A stretch of 64,000 nt of DNA from Zoogloeaceae bacterium (GCA_024235595.1 JACKMC010000014.1:1-64000); one strand, 5' to 3'. Shown: positions 8,584-17,805, counted from the first letter of the stretch. Numbers and translations are program-made. Notes: a model not told the origin generated them from the sequence alone.

Positions 8584-9267
8584 ATGTCGGATCCGAAGCT
8601 GATAGGCAAGCGGGTGCTCATTACCCACGCCGACGTATTCATGGGGCCTGCGCTGTGCGAGGCCTTTGCCGCGCATGGCGCGACCGTGATCGCCGCTACC
8701 GATTCCCTGCTGAGCCCGGGCGCACCCGCTTCGGTGCTGGCCGCGGCAGGCGAGATCGATGTGCTGGTGGCGAATCTCGCGATCTCGGCGCCGAGCACCC
8801 CGGTCACCGAGGTTTCCGAAGAGGAATGGAGCGACACCTTCGCCGCCTTGGTGAATCCGCTCGCCCGTCTGTTTCGCGCGGCGCTGCCACCGATGATCGA
8901 ACGCCGCAGGGGGAAGATCCTCGTCATGGGCAGCGCCTCCGCCCTGCGTGGAATCAAGCGGGCATCGAGCTACAGCGCCGCCAGAGGCGCGCAGCTCGCC
9001 TATGTGCAGTCGGTCGGCGTGGAAGTGGCGCCACACAATGTCCAGGTAAACGCGATCGCTCAGAACTTCGTCGACAACCCCACCTATTTCCCACCCGAGG
9101 TGCAGGCCAATCCGCGCTTCCAGGAACGCCTCAAGCGCGAGCTACCGCTCGGTCGCCTGGTCAGTGCGAAAGAGGATGCCGAGTTCGCCGTTTACCTGAG
9201 CAGCGATGCGGCGGACTGCTTTGTCGGCCAGGTCTTTCCGATGTGCGGTGGCTGGGTGGCGCGCTAG
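8584..9267 (+). CDS. SDR-fold protein with halohydrin dehalogenase signatures
   Basis: A 227-residue protein; the start at 8584 follows AAAGGAGGG. It looks like a short-chain dehydrogenase but lacks the Gly-rich NAD(P) loop and the YxxxK pair. Instead it has T14-x4-F19-x-G21 (THADVFMG) and S117-x12-Y130-x3-R134 (ending SYSAARG), the two motifs that define halohydrin dehalogenases. Those enzymes hold halide where SDRs hold nicotinamide and convert vicinal haloalcohols to epoxides. The NAIAQNFVDNPTYFPPEVQ stretch and the closing VGQVFPMCGGW also fit the family. No dehalogenation or epoxide hydrolase gene is adjacent, so the natural substrate is unknown. Confidence 0.82.
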   Translation: MSDPKLIGKRVLITHADVFMGPALCEAFAAHGATVIAATDSLLSPGAPASVLAAAGEIDVLVANLAISAPSTPVTEVSEEEWSDTFAALVNPLARLFRAALPPMIERRRGKILVMGSASALRGIKRASSYSAARGAQLAYVQSVGVEVAPHNVQVNAIAQNFVDNPTYFPPEVQANPRFQERLKRELPLGRLVSAKEDAEFAVYLSSDAADCFVGQVFPMCGGWVAR

Positions 9268-9609
9268 CGGCGGCCTGTCTTTCACCATGGCCCAGGGCCA
9301 TGGAAATCGGCGCATGCCGGCGCACCGACTGCCGCCTTGCCCCGCTTCCATGCCCCGGAGCGGTTCGAAATCCGCACCGGCGTTCGCACCGCATCGCGAA
9401 TCGTGTCGCGATTGACTGGTGCGATAAGGCCAATTGATTTAGATTTACCAGCGCTGCAGCTTGTTTTCTTCGGCGGACCCCTTCCGACACTGGGCGGGAC
9501 GGCTCGATGCGCGGGTTGGCCGGCCCCGGCAAGCATGGCTGGGGCCGCCGGCGAATGCGGCGCAGGGGCGCCGACAACGATCGACATATTTCACCTGGGT
9601 ATTGAAACA
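9268..9609. other. Non-coding stretch upstream of the M15 peptidase gene
   Basis: About 340 bases. An in-frame open stretch from 9337 continues into the peptidase gene, but the Tat-type N-terminus fixes the start at 9610. A TTGACT at about 9413 followed by an AT-rich patch (9434-9448) could be a promoter, but the -10 match is poor. Nothing else is seen. Confidence 0.4.
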
Positions 9610-10425
9610 ATGGATCGCAGAAATTTTCTTCAGGCCGCGGTGGCGGGCGCGGTGGGCCTTCAGGCCCCCGGACTGTACGCCGCAGAGAAGGCCGTGGACG
9701 ACGAATCGATCAAGGACTACTTGTTCCGCATCCGCAATCCGGACATGCGACATGCCGGCGACGTGGTGGCGGACGCGAAGACCCGCGCAACCCTCGCAAG
9801 CGTCAACCAGCGCCTGACCACGGTGAGAGACGTCGTGGGCTTCGGCAACTTCAATGTGCTGAGCTTCGACGAGATGCTCGAATTCGGCCGGCGCTATTCG
9901 CAGATCGGCGAGTTTACCCGTAGCGAACTCGATCTGCTGGAGTCGCTCTTTTACGAGGATGCTTCGCGATACGGTTTCTTTGGCGAGAAACCTCTCGGCA
10001 GGATCACCGAGCGGGTCGACCTGCGCGATGTCGTCAAGATTCCGTACACCGGCCACTACGTATTCTCGGGAAAATCGCTGGCGCTCTACGAAAAGGTGCT
10101 CAAGCAGGTCGGCGGCAATCTGACGCTTACCTCGGGGGTGCGCGGCGTCGTCAAGCAGATGCAGCTCTTCATCGCCAAGGCCGACGCCGCAGACGGCAAC
10201 CTCTCGCTGGCATCGCGCTCATTGGCGCCACCGGGGTACTCATTTCACGGCGTAGGCGATTTCGACGTGGGTATCAGGGGCTGGGGCGAGCGCAACTTCA
10301 CCGACGATTTTGCCAGCACCGACGAGTTCCGCAGCCTTCTCGATCTCGGCTACATCGATATCCGCTACCCAAAGGACAACCGCAAGGGCGTGCGCTTCGA
10401 GCCCTGGCACATCAAGGTCACCTGA
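9610..10425 (+). CDS. Tat-exported M15/VanY-like D,D- or L,D-carboxypeptidase
   Basis: A 271-residue protein that starts with a twin-arginine signal (MDRRNFLQAAVAGAVGL), so it should be exported folded. The C-terminal part (about 175-271) has the M15 zinc site: SGVRG, then H-x6-D in YSFHGVGDFDVG, and EPWHIKV with the final His and catalytic Glu. M15 enzymes trim peptidoglycan stem peptides. The N-terminal third is family-specific and unassigned. It is followed by the convergent ppk2 gene after 25 bases. Confidence 0.85.
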   Translation: MDRRNFLQAAVAGAVGLQAPGLYAAEKAVDDESIKDYLFRIRNPDMRHAGDVVADAKTRATLASVNQRLTTVRDVVGFGNFNVLSFDEMLEFGRRYSQIGEFTRSELDLLESLFYEDASRYGFFGEKPLGRITERVDLRDVVKIPYTGHYVFSGKSLALYEKVLKQVGGNLTLTSGVRGVVKQMQLFIAKADAADGNLSLASRSLAPPGYSFHGVGDFDVGIRGWGERNFTDDFASTDEFRSLLDLGYIDIRYPKDNRKGVRFEPWHIKVT

Positions 10426-10450
10426 GACGACAGGGGCGGGCCGCCGACGA

Positions 10451-11383
10451 TCAATAGACGGCGGGGACGAACATGTCGTCCGGCACCGGGTTGCGAATGT
10501 AGTTCGAGTTGTAGACCCGTTCGGGGAGTTCGACGACCGGGTGTTCGATTTCACCGTACGGAATCTGGCTCAGCAGGTGGTGAATGCAGTTGAGGCGCGC
10601 GCGCTTCTTGCCACCTGGCTGGATCACCCACCACGGGGCCTCGGGGATATGGGTGCGCTCGAGCATGATCTCCTTGGCGATGGTGTATTGCTCCCACAGG
10701 CGGCGCGACTCCATGTCCATCGGGCTGAGCTTCCATTGCTTGAGCGGATCGTGGATGCGCATCTGGAAACGGCGGTTCTGCTCGTCGTCGGTCACCGAGA
10801 ACCAGTACTTGACCAGGATCGTGCCGGAACGAATGAGCATCTTCTCGAACTCCGGCACCGAGCGGAAGAACTCCTCGTAATCTTCGTCGCTGCAAAATCC
10901 CATCACCCGCTCGACACCCGCGCGGTTGTACCAGCTGCGGTCGAACAGGACGATCTCGCCGCCGGCGGGAAGGTGGTTGATGTAGCGCTGGAAATACCAT
11001 TGGGTCTTTTCGCGCTCGCTCGGGGCAGGTAGCGCTGCCACGCGACACACACGTGGATTGAGACGTTGGGTGATGCGCTTGATGGCCCCCCCCTTGCCGG
11101 CTGCATCACGTCCTTCGAACAGCACCACCAGCTTGAGCTTGTGATGCACGACCCAGTCCTGCAACTTGACCAGTTCGCCCTGCAAACGGACCAGCTCGCG
11201 GAAGTAGAGCCGGCGATCCATATCCCGCTCGGCGGCATCCGACCCAACCGTATCCCTGTCGAGCAAGGCCTCCATGCGGTAGTCGTCGAGTTCCATCTCC
11301 AGCTCTTCGTCAAAGCTGTCGAGCAACTCGTCATGCAGATGGGGGTCGCGACCGACCTCGCGCACAAAACTGTCCGAACTCAT
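10451..11383 (-). CDS. ppk2: Polyphosphate kinase 2
   Basis: A 310-residue cytosolic enzyme that moves phosphate between polyphosphate and nucleotides. It has a Walker A site FEGRDAAGKGGAIKR (about residues 99-113), the Walker B/lid region LFDRSWYNRAGVERVMGF, and the family stretches KYWFSVTDDEQ and SPMDMESRRLWEQYT. Length and motifs fit class I PPK2, which mainly makes GTP/ATP from polyphosphate. It is a stand-alone gene convergent with the peptidase gene. Confidence 0.93.
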   Translation of the reverse strand: MSSDSFVREVGRDPHLHDELLDSFDEELEMELDDYRMEALLDRDTVGSDAAERDMDRRLYFRELVRLQGELVKLQDWVVHHKLKLVVLFEGRDAAGKGGAIKRITQRLNPRVCRVAALPAPSEREKTQWYFQRYINHLPAGGEIVLFDRSWYNRAGVERVMGFCSDEDYEEFFRSVPEFEKMLIRSGTILVKYWFSVTDDEQNRRFQMRIHDPLKQWKLSPMDMESRRLWEQYTIAKEIMLERTHIPEAPWWVIQPGGKKRARLNCIHHLLSQIPYGEIEHPVVELPERVYNSNYIRNPVPDDMFVPAVY

Positions 11384-11533
11384 CCTGCGTCTCTCCGGGC
11401 ATTCAACGATTGCGATGATATACGCAACTCGTGCCGCTCAATGTGACACGGACATGATGCCGCGGCGACGCAGTGCCCCTGCGTTCAACGGCCCACCTGA
11501 CCAACCGATGACCGACTACCGGGCCGGCTGCTT

Positions 11534-12031
11534 TCAACGCGAAATCCGGCAGCGCTTTCCCTCGTACTCGTGGCGATTGAGCACATAGGCCTTACCGTTC
11601 CAGCGCTGGACCGGGAAGCAGAAGCCCGGTCCGCCGACCTCGATATCGGGCCAGCCGCCCGCCCCGCGGGTCGCGAGAAACGCGGGAATGCCGATGGACG
11701 AGGTGATCAGCCGCCAGCGCCCGTCGGCCTGCTGGCTGACGATCCAGAAGGCGCTGCCGGTCATGCCATAGCAATAGGTGCCGCCCTCGGTGATCACCAC
11801 CTCGAGCCGTCCGTCGCCGTTGATATCGCGCACCTGGTCGATCTGCCCGGGACTGTAGCTCGGTGTTCCGGGATCGTCGCAATCGCTGCGCCACTGCGCG
11901 CCGTGGCGGGTAAATCCGGCCGCCTTGAAGACGGCCGCCTGCTCGGCCGCGGGGAGCTCGGCAACCGCGATGGCACCTGTCGACAACGCGGTCGACACCG
12001 CCAGCGCCATACACAGGGCCATCATGCGCAT
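11534..12031 (-). CDS. Exported protein of unknown function
   Basis: A 165-residue protein that I do not recognise by name. Start 12031 has an AAAGGAG site just upstream; an earlier ATG at 12049 would sit before that site. Residues 1-27 are a signal peptide (MRMMALCMALAVSTALSTGAIA). The mature part contains DQVRDINGDGRLEVVITEGG, a Ca-binding-like FG-GAP/VCBS-type loop, and a C-terminal ...CFPVQRWNGKAYVLNRHEYEGK. It has about four Cys. It is probably periplasmic, of unknown role, and has no operon partner. Confidence 0.7.
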   Translation of the reverse strand: MRMMALCMALAVSTALSTGAIAVAELPAAEQAAVFKAAGFTRHGAQWRSDCDDPGTPSYSPGQIDQVRDINGDGRLEVVITEGGTYCYGMTGSAFWIVSQQADGRWRLITSSIGIPAFLATRGAGGWPDIEVGGPGFCFPVQRWNGKAYVLNRHEYEGKRCRISR

Positions 12032-12325
12032 CGTGAGCTCCTTTGGCATCCAGCCCGCGAAGGAACTTACCTATTGAATTTCAAGCATAGTCGCCCGTCG
12101 AGAGCCTTTCCACTCTCTTCATGCGCCTCGTTCCCAGCACCGGGCGAACGGTGCCAAGCTCCCGACGGGGCGCCCGTGTGCTCGCTGCGCTTTCCAAGCG
12201 TGTTGCCTTGTACCGTGCGAAGTGCGCCGGCACAAACTAGACTGAGCGCAGGCAATGTATCCAATGGCACCCAATCAACAAGACATGCAGCGGAAAGGCA
12301 GATGCGTGACCACGGCGGAGTGTCG

Positions 12326-13111
12326 ATGGACTATCTGAAACACAACCGACTTGTATGGAACCGGCAATCGAGCCGCAACTGCATATGGTCGTTGCCGGTC
12401 GATTCCTCCATCGTTGCGAAGGCGCGGCAAGGGGAATGGAAGGTGCTCCTGACACCGAGCCTGCCGGTTCCGCGTTCATGGTTCGGGGACCTCAGAGGCA
12501 GGCGCGTGCTCTGTCTTGCCTCGGGTGGTGGCCAACAGGCACCGGTGCTGGCGGCCGCAGGCGCCAGGGTGGTGAGCTTTGATCTTTCGGAGGAACAGCT
12601 CGCGAAGGACGCCATGGTGGCCGAACGCGACGGGCTCCCGATCGACTGCGTCCAGGGGAACATGACAGATCTGTCGTGCTTTGGGGATGGATGCTTCGAT
12701 CTGGTGTTCCACCCCTCGGCAAATTCCTTCGTCGCCGACGTAAGGCCGGTGTGGCGAGAATGCCATCGCGTACTGCGCGGCGGTGGCGCACTGCTGGCCG
12801 GCTTCAACAACCCTGCTGTGTTCCTGTTCGACCATGACGAGGCCGACCGCACCGGCACCCTCGTCGTCAAGCATGGCCTGCCCTATGCCGACGCCACGTC
12901 GCTATCCGCACAGGCGCTGGCGCAAAGACGCGAGAAAGCCGAGCCGCTGCAATTCAGTCATTCGCTCGACGAACAGATTGGCGGGCAGATCGAGGCAGGC
13001 TTCGCGATCGTCGGCTTTTACGAGGATCGCTGGTTCGACGACAGCTGGCTCTTCAGCACGCTGTCACCGGTATCCATGGCGACCCGCGCGCTCAGGGCCG
13101 CAAAGTCGTAA
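12326..13111 (+). CDS. Class I SAM-dependent methyltransferase
   Basis: A 261-residue protein. The start at 12326 (MDYLKHNRLVWNRQ) follows GGCGGAG. SAM motif I is VLCLASGGGQQAPVLAAAGARVVSFDLS (about residues 58-85); motif II is FDLVFHPSANSFVADV and the post-motif is ECHRVLRGGGALLAGF. The family is common and methylates small molecules; the substrate is unknown. A VOC gene and a GFA gene follow on the same strand at 115 and 44 bases. Confidence 0.85.
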   Translation: MDYLKHNRLVWNRQSSRNCIWSLPVDSSIVAKARQGEWKVLLTPSLPVPRSWFGDLRGRRVLCLASGGGQQAPVLAAAGARVVSFDLSEEQLAKDAMVAERDGLPIDCVQGNMTDLSCFGDGCFDLVFHPSANSFVADVRPVWRECHRVLRGGGALLAGFNNPAVFLFDHDEADRTGTLVVKHGLPYADATSLSAQALAQRREKAEPLQFSHSLDEQIGGQIEAGFAIVGFYEDRWFDDSWLFSTLSPVSMATRALRAAKS

Positions 13112-13225
13112 GGCCCCTGCAACGGGAATACAGCACATCATGCAAACCGACGAAACCATCAGCGACAAGTCACCCGCCTTCAACTTCATGCGCGCACCTG
13201 CGCCCCTTCTGCCGAGACCTCCAGG

Positions 13226-13633
13226 ATGATCCGGATCCGCGAAATCGATCACCTTGTACTGCGCGTCCGCGACCTCGAGCGAATGCTGCAGTTCTACTGT
13301 GTGGCGCTCGGCTGCAAGGTCGAACGGCGGCGCGACGATATCGGTCTGGTGCAGCTGCGAGCGGGACGTTCCATCATCGACCTGGTGCCGGTGGACGGCG
13401 AGCTGGGCCGTGCCGGCGGCGCCCCGCCGGGCGTACAGGGACGCAACCTCGATCACTTCTGCGTGCGGGTCGATCCCTTCGACGAGCCCGCGATTCGACA
13501 CGAACTCGAAACACGGGGCATCGAGGTCGGCCCGCTGTATGTCAGGTATGGTGCCGAGGGAGATGGCCCGTCACTCTATGTGACGGATCCGGAGGGAAAC
13601 ACCGTCGAACTCAAGGGACCGCCAACCGACTGA
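13226..13633 (+). CDS. VOC (glyoxalase/bleomycin resistance) family protein
   Basis: A 135-residue single-module VOC protein: IREIDHLVLRVRDLERMLQFYCVALG at the start, LDHFCVRV in the middle and YVTDPEGNTVELKG at the end. These carry the His, His and Glu metal ligands of the family. Such proteins act as lyases, dioxygenases or resistance proteins; the substrate is not evident. It sits between the methyltransferase and GFA genes. Confidence 0.85.
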   Translation: MIRIREIDHLVLRVRDLERMLQFYCVALGCKVERRRDDIGLVQLRAGRSIIDLVPVDGELGRAGGAPPGVQGRNLDHFCVRVDPFDEPAIRHELETRGIEVGPLYVRYGAEGDGPSLYVTDPEGNTVELKGPPTD

Positions 13634-13676
13634 TGCCATATCCCGGATCCCCCGGGATCCGCGCCTGGAGAGCAAC

Positions 13677-14102
13677 ATGACAGCAAGCAATGCAATGGGA
13701 CGATGCCTGTGCGGCGCGGTCCGCATCGAGGTCGCCCATGCCGCGACCAGCGTTGGCGCCTGCCACTGCAACATCTGCCGAAAATGGGGCGGCGGACCCC
13801 TGCTGGCGGTCGAATGCGGCACTGAGGTGGAACTGAAGGGCGAGGAAAACGTCACCCTGTTCGCCTCGTCCGACTGGGCTGAACGCGGTTTCTGCCGACA
13901 CTGCGGAACGCATCTGTTCTATCGGCTGAAACAGGGTCCGCACTATCACGTGCCGGTCGGACTGCTCGACGAAGCGCCCGATTTCCGCCTCGAGCAGCAG
14001 GTCTTCATCGACGAGAAACCGGCCTACTACCGGTTTGGCAACAGGACCCGCGAGATGACAGGGGCCGAGGTCTTCGCGCTCTACGCTCCCCCGCCGGCAT
14101 GA
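13677..14102 (+). CDS. GFA family (glutathione-dependent formaldehyde-activating-like) zinc protein
   Basis: A 141-residue protein with the GFA zinc ligands: CLCGAVRIEV near the N-terminus, ACHCNICRKWGG, and FCRHCGTHLFYR. The Cys pairs bind two zinc ions in known structures. The formaldehyde:glutathione activity holds for some members only. It is on the same strand as the VOC and methyltransferase genes and convergent with ybjQ. Confidence 0.88.
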   Translation: MTASNAMGRCLCGAVRIEVAHAATSVGACHCNICRKWGGGPLLAVECGTEVELKGEENVTLFASSDWAERGFCRHCGTHLFYRLKQGPHYHVPVGLLDEAPDFRLEQQVFIDEKPAYYRFGNRTREMTGAEVFALYAPPPA

Positions 14103-14117
14103 GCCCAACCCCCGCAA

Positions 14118-14471
14118 TCAACCCATTTTCACCGCGGTCCCGCTGACCGCGACCATCATCATGCCATTGGTTTCACCAAGCACTTCATAGTCGAAATCGA
14201 TGCCGATGATGCCGTTCGCGCCCATCTCCTTCGCAGCCTCGATCATGTCCTCGAGCGCAGCGTCGCGCGCCCCGGAGAGGGCCCGCTCGTAGCCACCGGC
14301 GCGGCCGCCGACCACGTCGCGAACCGACGAGAACATGTCGCGAAAGATATTGGCGCCGATGATGGCTTCGCCATTGACGACGCCCAAATACTTCTCGATG
14401 CGGCCATCTTCGCCGCCCGGCACCACGGTGGCGAGGAAAAAACTCTTGTCTGCCTTGGAGAACCAGCCCAT
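14118..14471 (-). CDS. YbjQ family protein (UPF0145)
   Basis: A 117-residue protein; start 14471 follows AAGGAAG, so the frame to 14525 is not used. It shows the family pattern GVVNGEAIIGANIFRDMF, then VGGRAGGYERALSGARDAALEDM and ANGIIGIDFDYEV. The fold is a pentameric dodecin/heavy-metal-binding-like domain of unknown role. The N-terminal GWFSKADKSFFLATV is longer than in E. coli YbjQ. Confidence 0.85.
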   Translation of the reverse strand: MGWFSKADKSFFLATVVPGGEDGRIEKYLGVVNGEAIIGANIFRDMFSSVRDVVGGRAGGYERALSGARDAALEDMIEAAKEMGANGIIGIDFDYEVLGETNGMMMVAVSGTAVKMG

Positions 14472-14528
14472 GTCGACTTCCTTAGTCAAGCAACGCGATA
14501 TGTGATTCGACGCCGTGCGCGTCACCCC

Positions 14529-15134
14529 TCAGGCGCCGACGAGGCCCAGGTAGGCCTGACGGGTCCCCGGCGAGACCGCCGCCACAGCCTGCTCGTAGGT
14601 CGTTCGGTGCCGGGCCAGCATGCGGGCCGAGGCAATGGTCTTCGATTTGCAGTACCAGTGGCAAGTGTGCTGCATCAGGATCATTTCAGCCGACAGGGTA
14701 AAGGCCCGCTCCTTGGCGCTGCGCTGGGCATCATTGCTTACGACCTCGGCGATGCCCCTGGCATGGATCTCGAGGGCCTTGCGCAAATCGAACACCGCCC
14801 CCGGGAACAATCGCTCGGCGTAAGGCAGGCCCCAGGCCAACTTGCTGACGAGCATGCTGTCGGCGCTGAGACGTGACATCTCGGTGGCGAAGCGACGGAA
14901 CTGCTCGCTCAGCGCCACCTCCTTGTCCTTCATCAGCAGCCAGATCTGCTCGCCGCGCCCCGGGTCGTCGGCACCGAGCGCCCTCATGTAGCCCTCGGTC
15001 AGGCTCTCCATCAACTTCTCGAGTTGGTAATTCTTGAGGTGGCTGCCCAGCAGCGAAATCCGTCGGCGCTGCTCGGCGCTCTTGAGGGCGTAAGCGCCAA
15101 AGCCCACCAACATCAGAAGAACATAGGTTTCCAT
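14529..15134 (-). CDS. Membrane-anchored protein of unknown function
   Basis: A 201-residue protein I do not recognise. I start at 15134 (METYVLLMLVGFGAYALKS), which gives an N-terminal membrane helix followed by a long, mostly helical cytoplasmic region. A TTG at 15218 that overlaps the rhodanese stop would add 28 polar residues. The late stretch MILMQHTCHWYCKSK carries two Cys and one His that could bind metal or form a disulfide. It is on the same strand as the rhodanese upstream of it and may be co-transcribed. Confidence 0.6.
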   Translation of the reverse strand: METYVLLMLVGFGAYALKSAEQRRRISLLGSHLKNYQLEKLMESLTEGYMRALGADDPGRGEQIWLLMKDKEVALSEQFRRFATEMSRLSADSMLVSKLAWGLPYAERLFPGAVFDLRKALEIHARGIAEVVSNDAQRSAKERAFTLSAEMILMQHTCHWYCKSKTIASARMLARHRTTYEQAVAAVSPGTRQAYLGLVGA

Positions 15135-15214
15135 GCGGGCATTGTCCTGCGGATTGCCCTGTCGCAGCAATCGCGCGTTCGATGCGGCCCGGCTTCCGGA
15201 CCGCGTGCGGTCGT

Positions 15215-15595
15215 TCAATCGAAGCTAGGCAACACCGGTTTGGCGACAGGCTTGCCCTCCGCAAGCCAGGCGTCGAAGCCCCCGCCAATCGACTGCACCC
15301 TTACGTAGCCCATTTCGGCAAGCGCGTTCGCGGCCAGTGCGGCACGGCCGCTGGTCTTGCAATAGAGAACGATATCGAGGTCGCGCGAAGAGAACTCGGG
15401 CGCATTGCTGAGCTTGAACTCGAGCATGCCGCGCGAGATGTGGATGGCACCGGGAATATGGCCGGCAGCAAATTCATCCGCCTCGCGGACGTCGATCAGA
15501 AGGTCGGCGTTCTTGATGGCGGCAACGGCTTCGTCCGGGGTGATCTCGCGGACTCGCTGCTTCGCGGCGGTAACCAGATCATGAGCGGTTTTCAT
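15215..15595 (-). CDS. Single-domain rhodanese
   Basis: A 126-residue cytoplasmic sulfurtransferase domain: LLIDVREADEFAAGHIPGAIHISRG, then the active-site loop VLYCKTSGRAALAA with the catalytic Cys, and the closing IGGGFDAWLAEGKPV. Rhodaneses carry sulfane sulfur as a Cys persulfide. There is no signal peptide, unlike the two-domain enzyme at 19418. It is first in a short minus-strand pair with the membrane-anchored protein. Confidence 0.9.
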   Translation of the reverse strand: MKTAHDLVTAAKQRVREITPDEAVAAIKNADLLIDVREADEFAAGHIPGAIHISRGMLEFKLSNAPEFSSRDLDIVLYCKTSGRAALAANALAEMGYVRVQSIGGGFDAWLAEGKPVAKPVLPSFD

Positions 15596-15802
15596 GTTGA
15601 TCCTTTCCTATACCAATTGAAAAACTGCCGGCGCCGCACTTGGGCCTCACACTCTTCAGCCAAGGGGTGACGACGCGAATCTGCCGGCGCCATATTCTGA
15701 AGCGCTTATATTACCAGTATGACGAAGCCGCTCCAGCAGGAGCGGGAAGATCCGCCCCGGCTCGCCAACGCGGTGGCCCGGGACCTAAAGCCAAGAGGAC
15801 GC

Positions 15803-17338
15803 ATGTCGGCAACTCGCGACAACACAAACGGCAATCGCCGCTCACGGCGGGCGCATCTGATTGACGCCGCGCTGATGGATTCGCTCGGCCTGGATGCGCT
15901 GATACCGCCCGAACTCAGCGACTGGCAGACGCTGTTCGTCGAGGCCATGGCCTACTTCCTGGATCGTCTGCCAGCGGCCCGGCTCAGCGCGATCATCGCC
16001 GGGCAACTGGCATTCGAACCCCAGGCGGATCCGGCCCAGCGTCTCGTGGCGCTGCTTGCGCAGTGTCCTATGCTTCACAAGCTCGGCCAGGTGATGGCGC
16101 GCAACCATGCGCTCGATGCAGGCCTGCGAAGCCGTCTGCAAACGCTCGAATCGATGCCTTCCAGCCTTCCCGCTGCGGCGATCTCGGCGGCCCTCGGCGG
16201 GGCGTTTGCGGAGGATGCCGGCGTGGCGTTGAGCGACCGGCCGCTGGCCGAAGGCAGCGTCGCGGTGGTGCTGCCTTTTTCCTGGCGCGCCGGCGGACAC
16301 GTGCGTGAAGGCGTATTCAAGGTGCTCAAGCCGGGCATCGAAGCACGCCTCGCCGAGGAGCTGGCAATCCTTCCCGGGCTTGCCAGCATGCTCGAACGCC
16401 GTGGCAGGCAATTGGGCCTGCCCGCTCTGGACTACCGCGGCAACCTGTCGAGCGTGGCGCAACTGCTGGACAACGAGGTCAGGCTCGACCGCGAGCAGCA
16501 CAACATGCGCTGCGCCAGCGCGCTCCTGGGCGATCACGATGTGGTGTTCGTGCCACCGCTATTGCCTTGGTGTACGCCGCGCATAACGGCAATGGCGCGA
16601 GTGAGGGGCAGCAGTGTCGTCGATGCCGCCCTGCCCGCCGCGCGCAAGAGCATCGTGGCGGATGCACTGATCACCAAGCTGCTGGCCAAGCCCTTCTGGA
16701 GCCGCGAAGACGAAGCGCTTTTTCATGGCGATCTGCACGCCGGCAATCTGCTGCTCGACGAGGACGGGCGCATCGCGGTCATCGATTGGAGCCTGGCAGC
16801 CCGGCTTGCCAAGTCGCAGCGCGAGGCCTTGCTTGCCGTTGCGATTGGCGGGCTCAGCTTCGATGCGCAGCGGATCCGCGAGGCGCTCGCAGCACTTGGC
16901 CTTCGCGAGGAGGCCAACCCACGCGTGCAAAGCTGTATCGACGACGCGCTTGACGCGCTCGCGGACGGGCGCCAGCAACTCGGCTTTGACTGGCTGGTCG
17001 GGATGCTCGATGCCCTCGCCCTGCAGGGCAGCAGCGGTTTCGGCGCAGAGCTGGCGGTGTTTCGCAAGAGCTGGGTGTCGCTCGCGGGCGTGATACGTGA
17101 CTTGCGGGGCAGCGTCCGGGCCGATTTCCCGCTCCTCGCCGAAGGCCTGCAGCACTTCCTTGCCGAGTGGCCCGCACGGCTCGTGGCCGCCCCCGACTCG
17201 CGGGATTTCTCCACCCATGTGTCCAATGCCGAGCTGATGACACTCGCCTGGTCGGGCTGGAGCGGCGCCGGACGTTACTGGACAAGATTGCTCGAGCACG
17301 CCGTGACGCGCGCCAAGAGCGCCGAGCGCCCATGCTGA
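15803..17338 (+). CDS. AarF/UbiB family protein kinase-like protein
   Basis: A 511-residue protein. Start 15803 has an AAGAGGA site; an ATG at 15719 would add 28 residues but has none. Family motifs are HKLGQVMARN (the KxGQ element), VFKVLKPG with the ATP-site Lys, FHGDLHAGNLLL (catalytic loop) and VIDWSLAARL in place of DFG. UbiB-type proteins are atypical kinases/ATPases tied to quinone synthesis, but this is a diverged copy and not the canonical ubiB in a ubi operon. Its stop overlaps the start of the following membrane protein (ATGCTGA). Confidence 0.82.
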   Translation: MSATRDNTNGNRRSRRAHLIDAALMDSLGLDALIPPELSDWQTLFVEAMAYFLDRLPAARLSAIIAGQLAFEPQADPAQRLVALLAQCPMLHKLGQVMARNHALDAGLRSRLQTLESMPSSLPAAAISAALGGAFAEDAGVALSDRPLAEGSVAVVLPFSWRAGGHVREGVFKVLKPGIEARLAEELAILPGLASMLERRGRQLGLPALDYRGNLSSVAQLLDNEVRLDREQHNMRCASALLGDHDVVFVPPLLPWCTPRITAMARVRGSSVVDAALPAARKSIVADALITKLLAKPFWSREDEALFHGDLHAGNLLLDEDGRIAVIDWSLAARLAKSQREALLAVAIGGLSFDAQRIREALAALGLREEANPRVQSCIDDALDALADGRQQLGFDWLVGMLDALALQGSSGFGAELAVFRKSWVSLAGVIRDLRGSVRADFPLLAEGLQHFLAEWPARLVAAPDSRDFSTHVSNAELMTLAWSGWSGAGRYWTRLLEHAVTRAKSAERPC

Positions 17339-17715
17339 AGGCCCTCGGCGCCTGGCTGCTAATGCTGCTGCTGGCGATCGCCAACGGCGCCGCGCGCGAC
17401 CTCTGCTATGGGCAATACCTCGGCGAACTCACCGCACATCAGCTCTCCACAATCATCGCAGCCGTGCTGCTGGGAGGGGTGATGCGCGCCTACGTGCGCC
17501 GCTATCCGCCCCCCTCGCGGGCCGCCGCACTGTTGCTGGGGCTCTTCTGGGCCGGCCTCACTGTGACCTTCGAGTTCACTTTTTTCCACGTCGTCGGAGG
17601 GCGCTCCTGGAAGGAGCTGTTTGCAAGCTACCAGCTCAATGAGGGACAGCTGTGGCCGCTGCTGGTGCTGTGGATTCTTCTCGCCCCGATAATTTTTAGC
17701 CGACACCGGCACTGA
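17332..17715 (+). CDS. Four-helix inner-membrane protein of unknown function
   Basis: A 127-residue protein with four hydrophobic segments (about 4-20, 37-54, 62-80 and 100-120). Its ATG at 17332 lies inside the end of the AarF gene, so the two are translated together. I do not recognise a family. The coupling suggests a membrane partner for the AarF/UbiB-like protein. Confidence 0.7.
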   Translation: MLKALGAWLLMLLLAIANGAARDLCYGQYLGELTAHQLSTIIAAVLLGGVMRAYVRRYPPPSRAAALLLGLFWAGLTVTFEFTFFHVVGGRSWKELFASYQLNEGQLWPLLVLWILLAPIIFSRHRH

Positions 17716-17805
17716 ACACCGCAAAGGAGGTGTTCGATCTGGCGCCGACATGCGGCAATGCAGCATCGAATCCGGTTGATCTCCGCCCGACAGGACACTA
17801 GTATT

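Noticed and set aside
11570..12325. Upstream extension of the methyltransferase frame
   Set aside because: Antisense to the exported protein gene; the start at 12326 has its own ribosome site and matches the family length.
13141..13229. 29-codon frame overlapping the VOC start
   Set aside because: No ribosome site and no recognisable features; too short to support.
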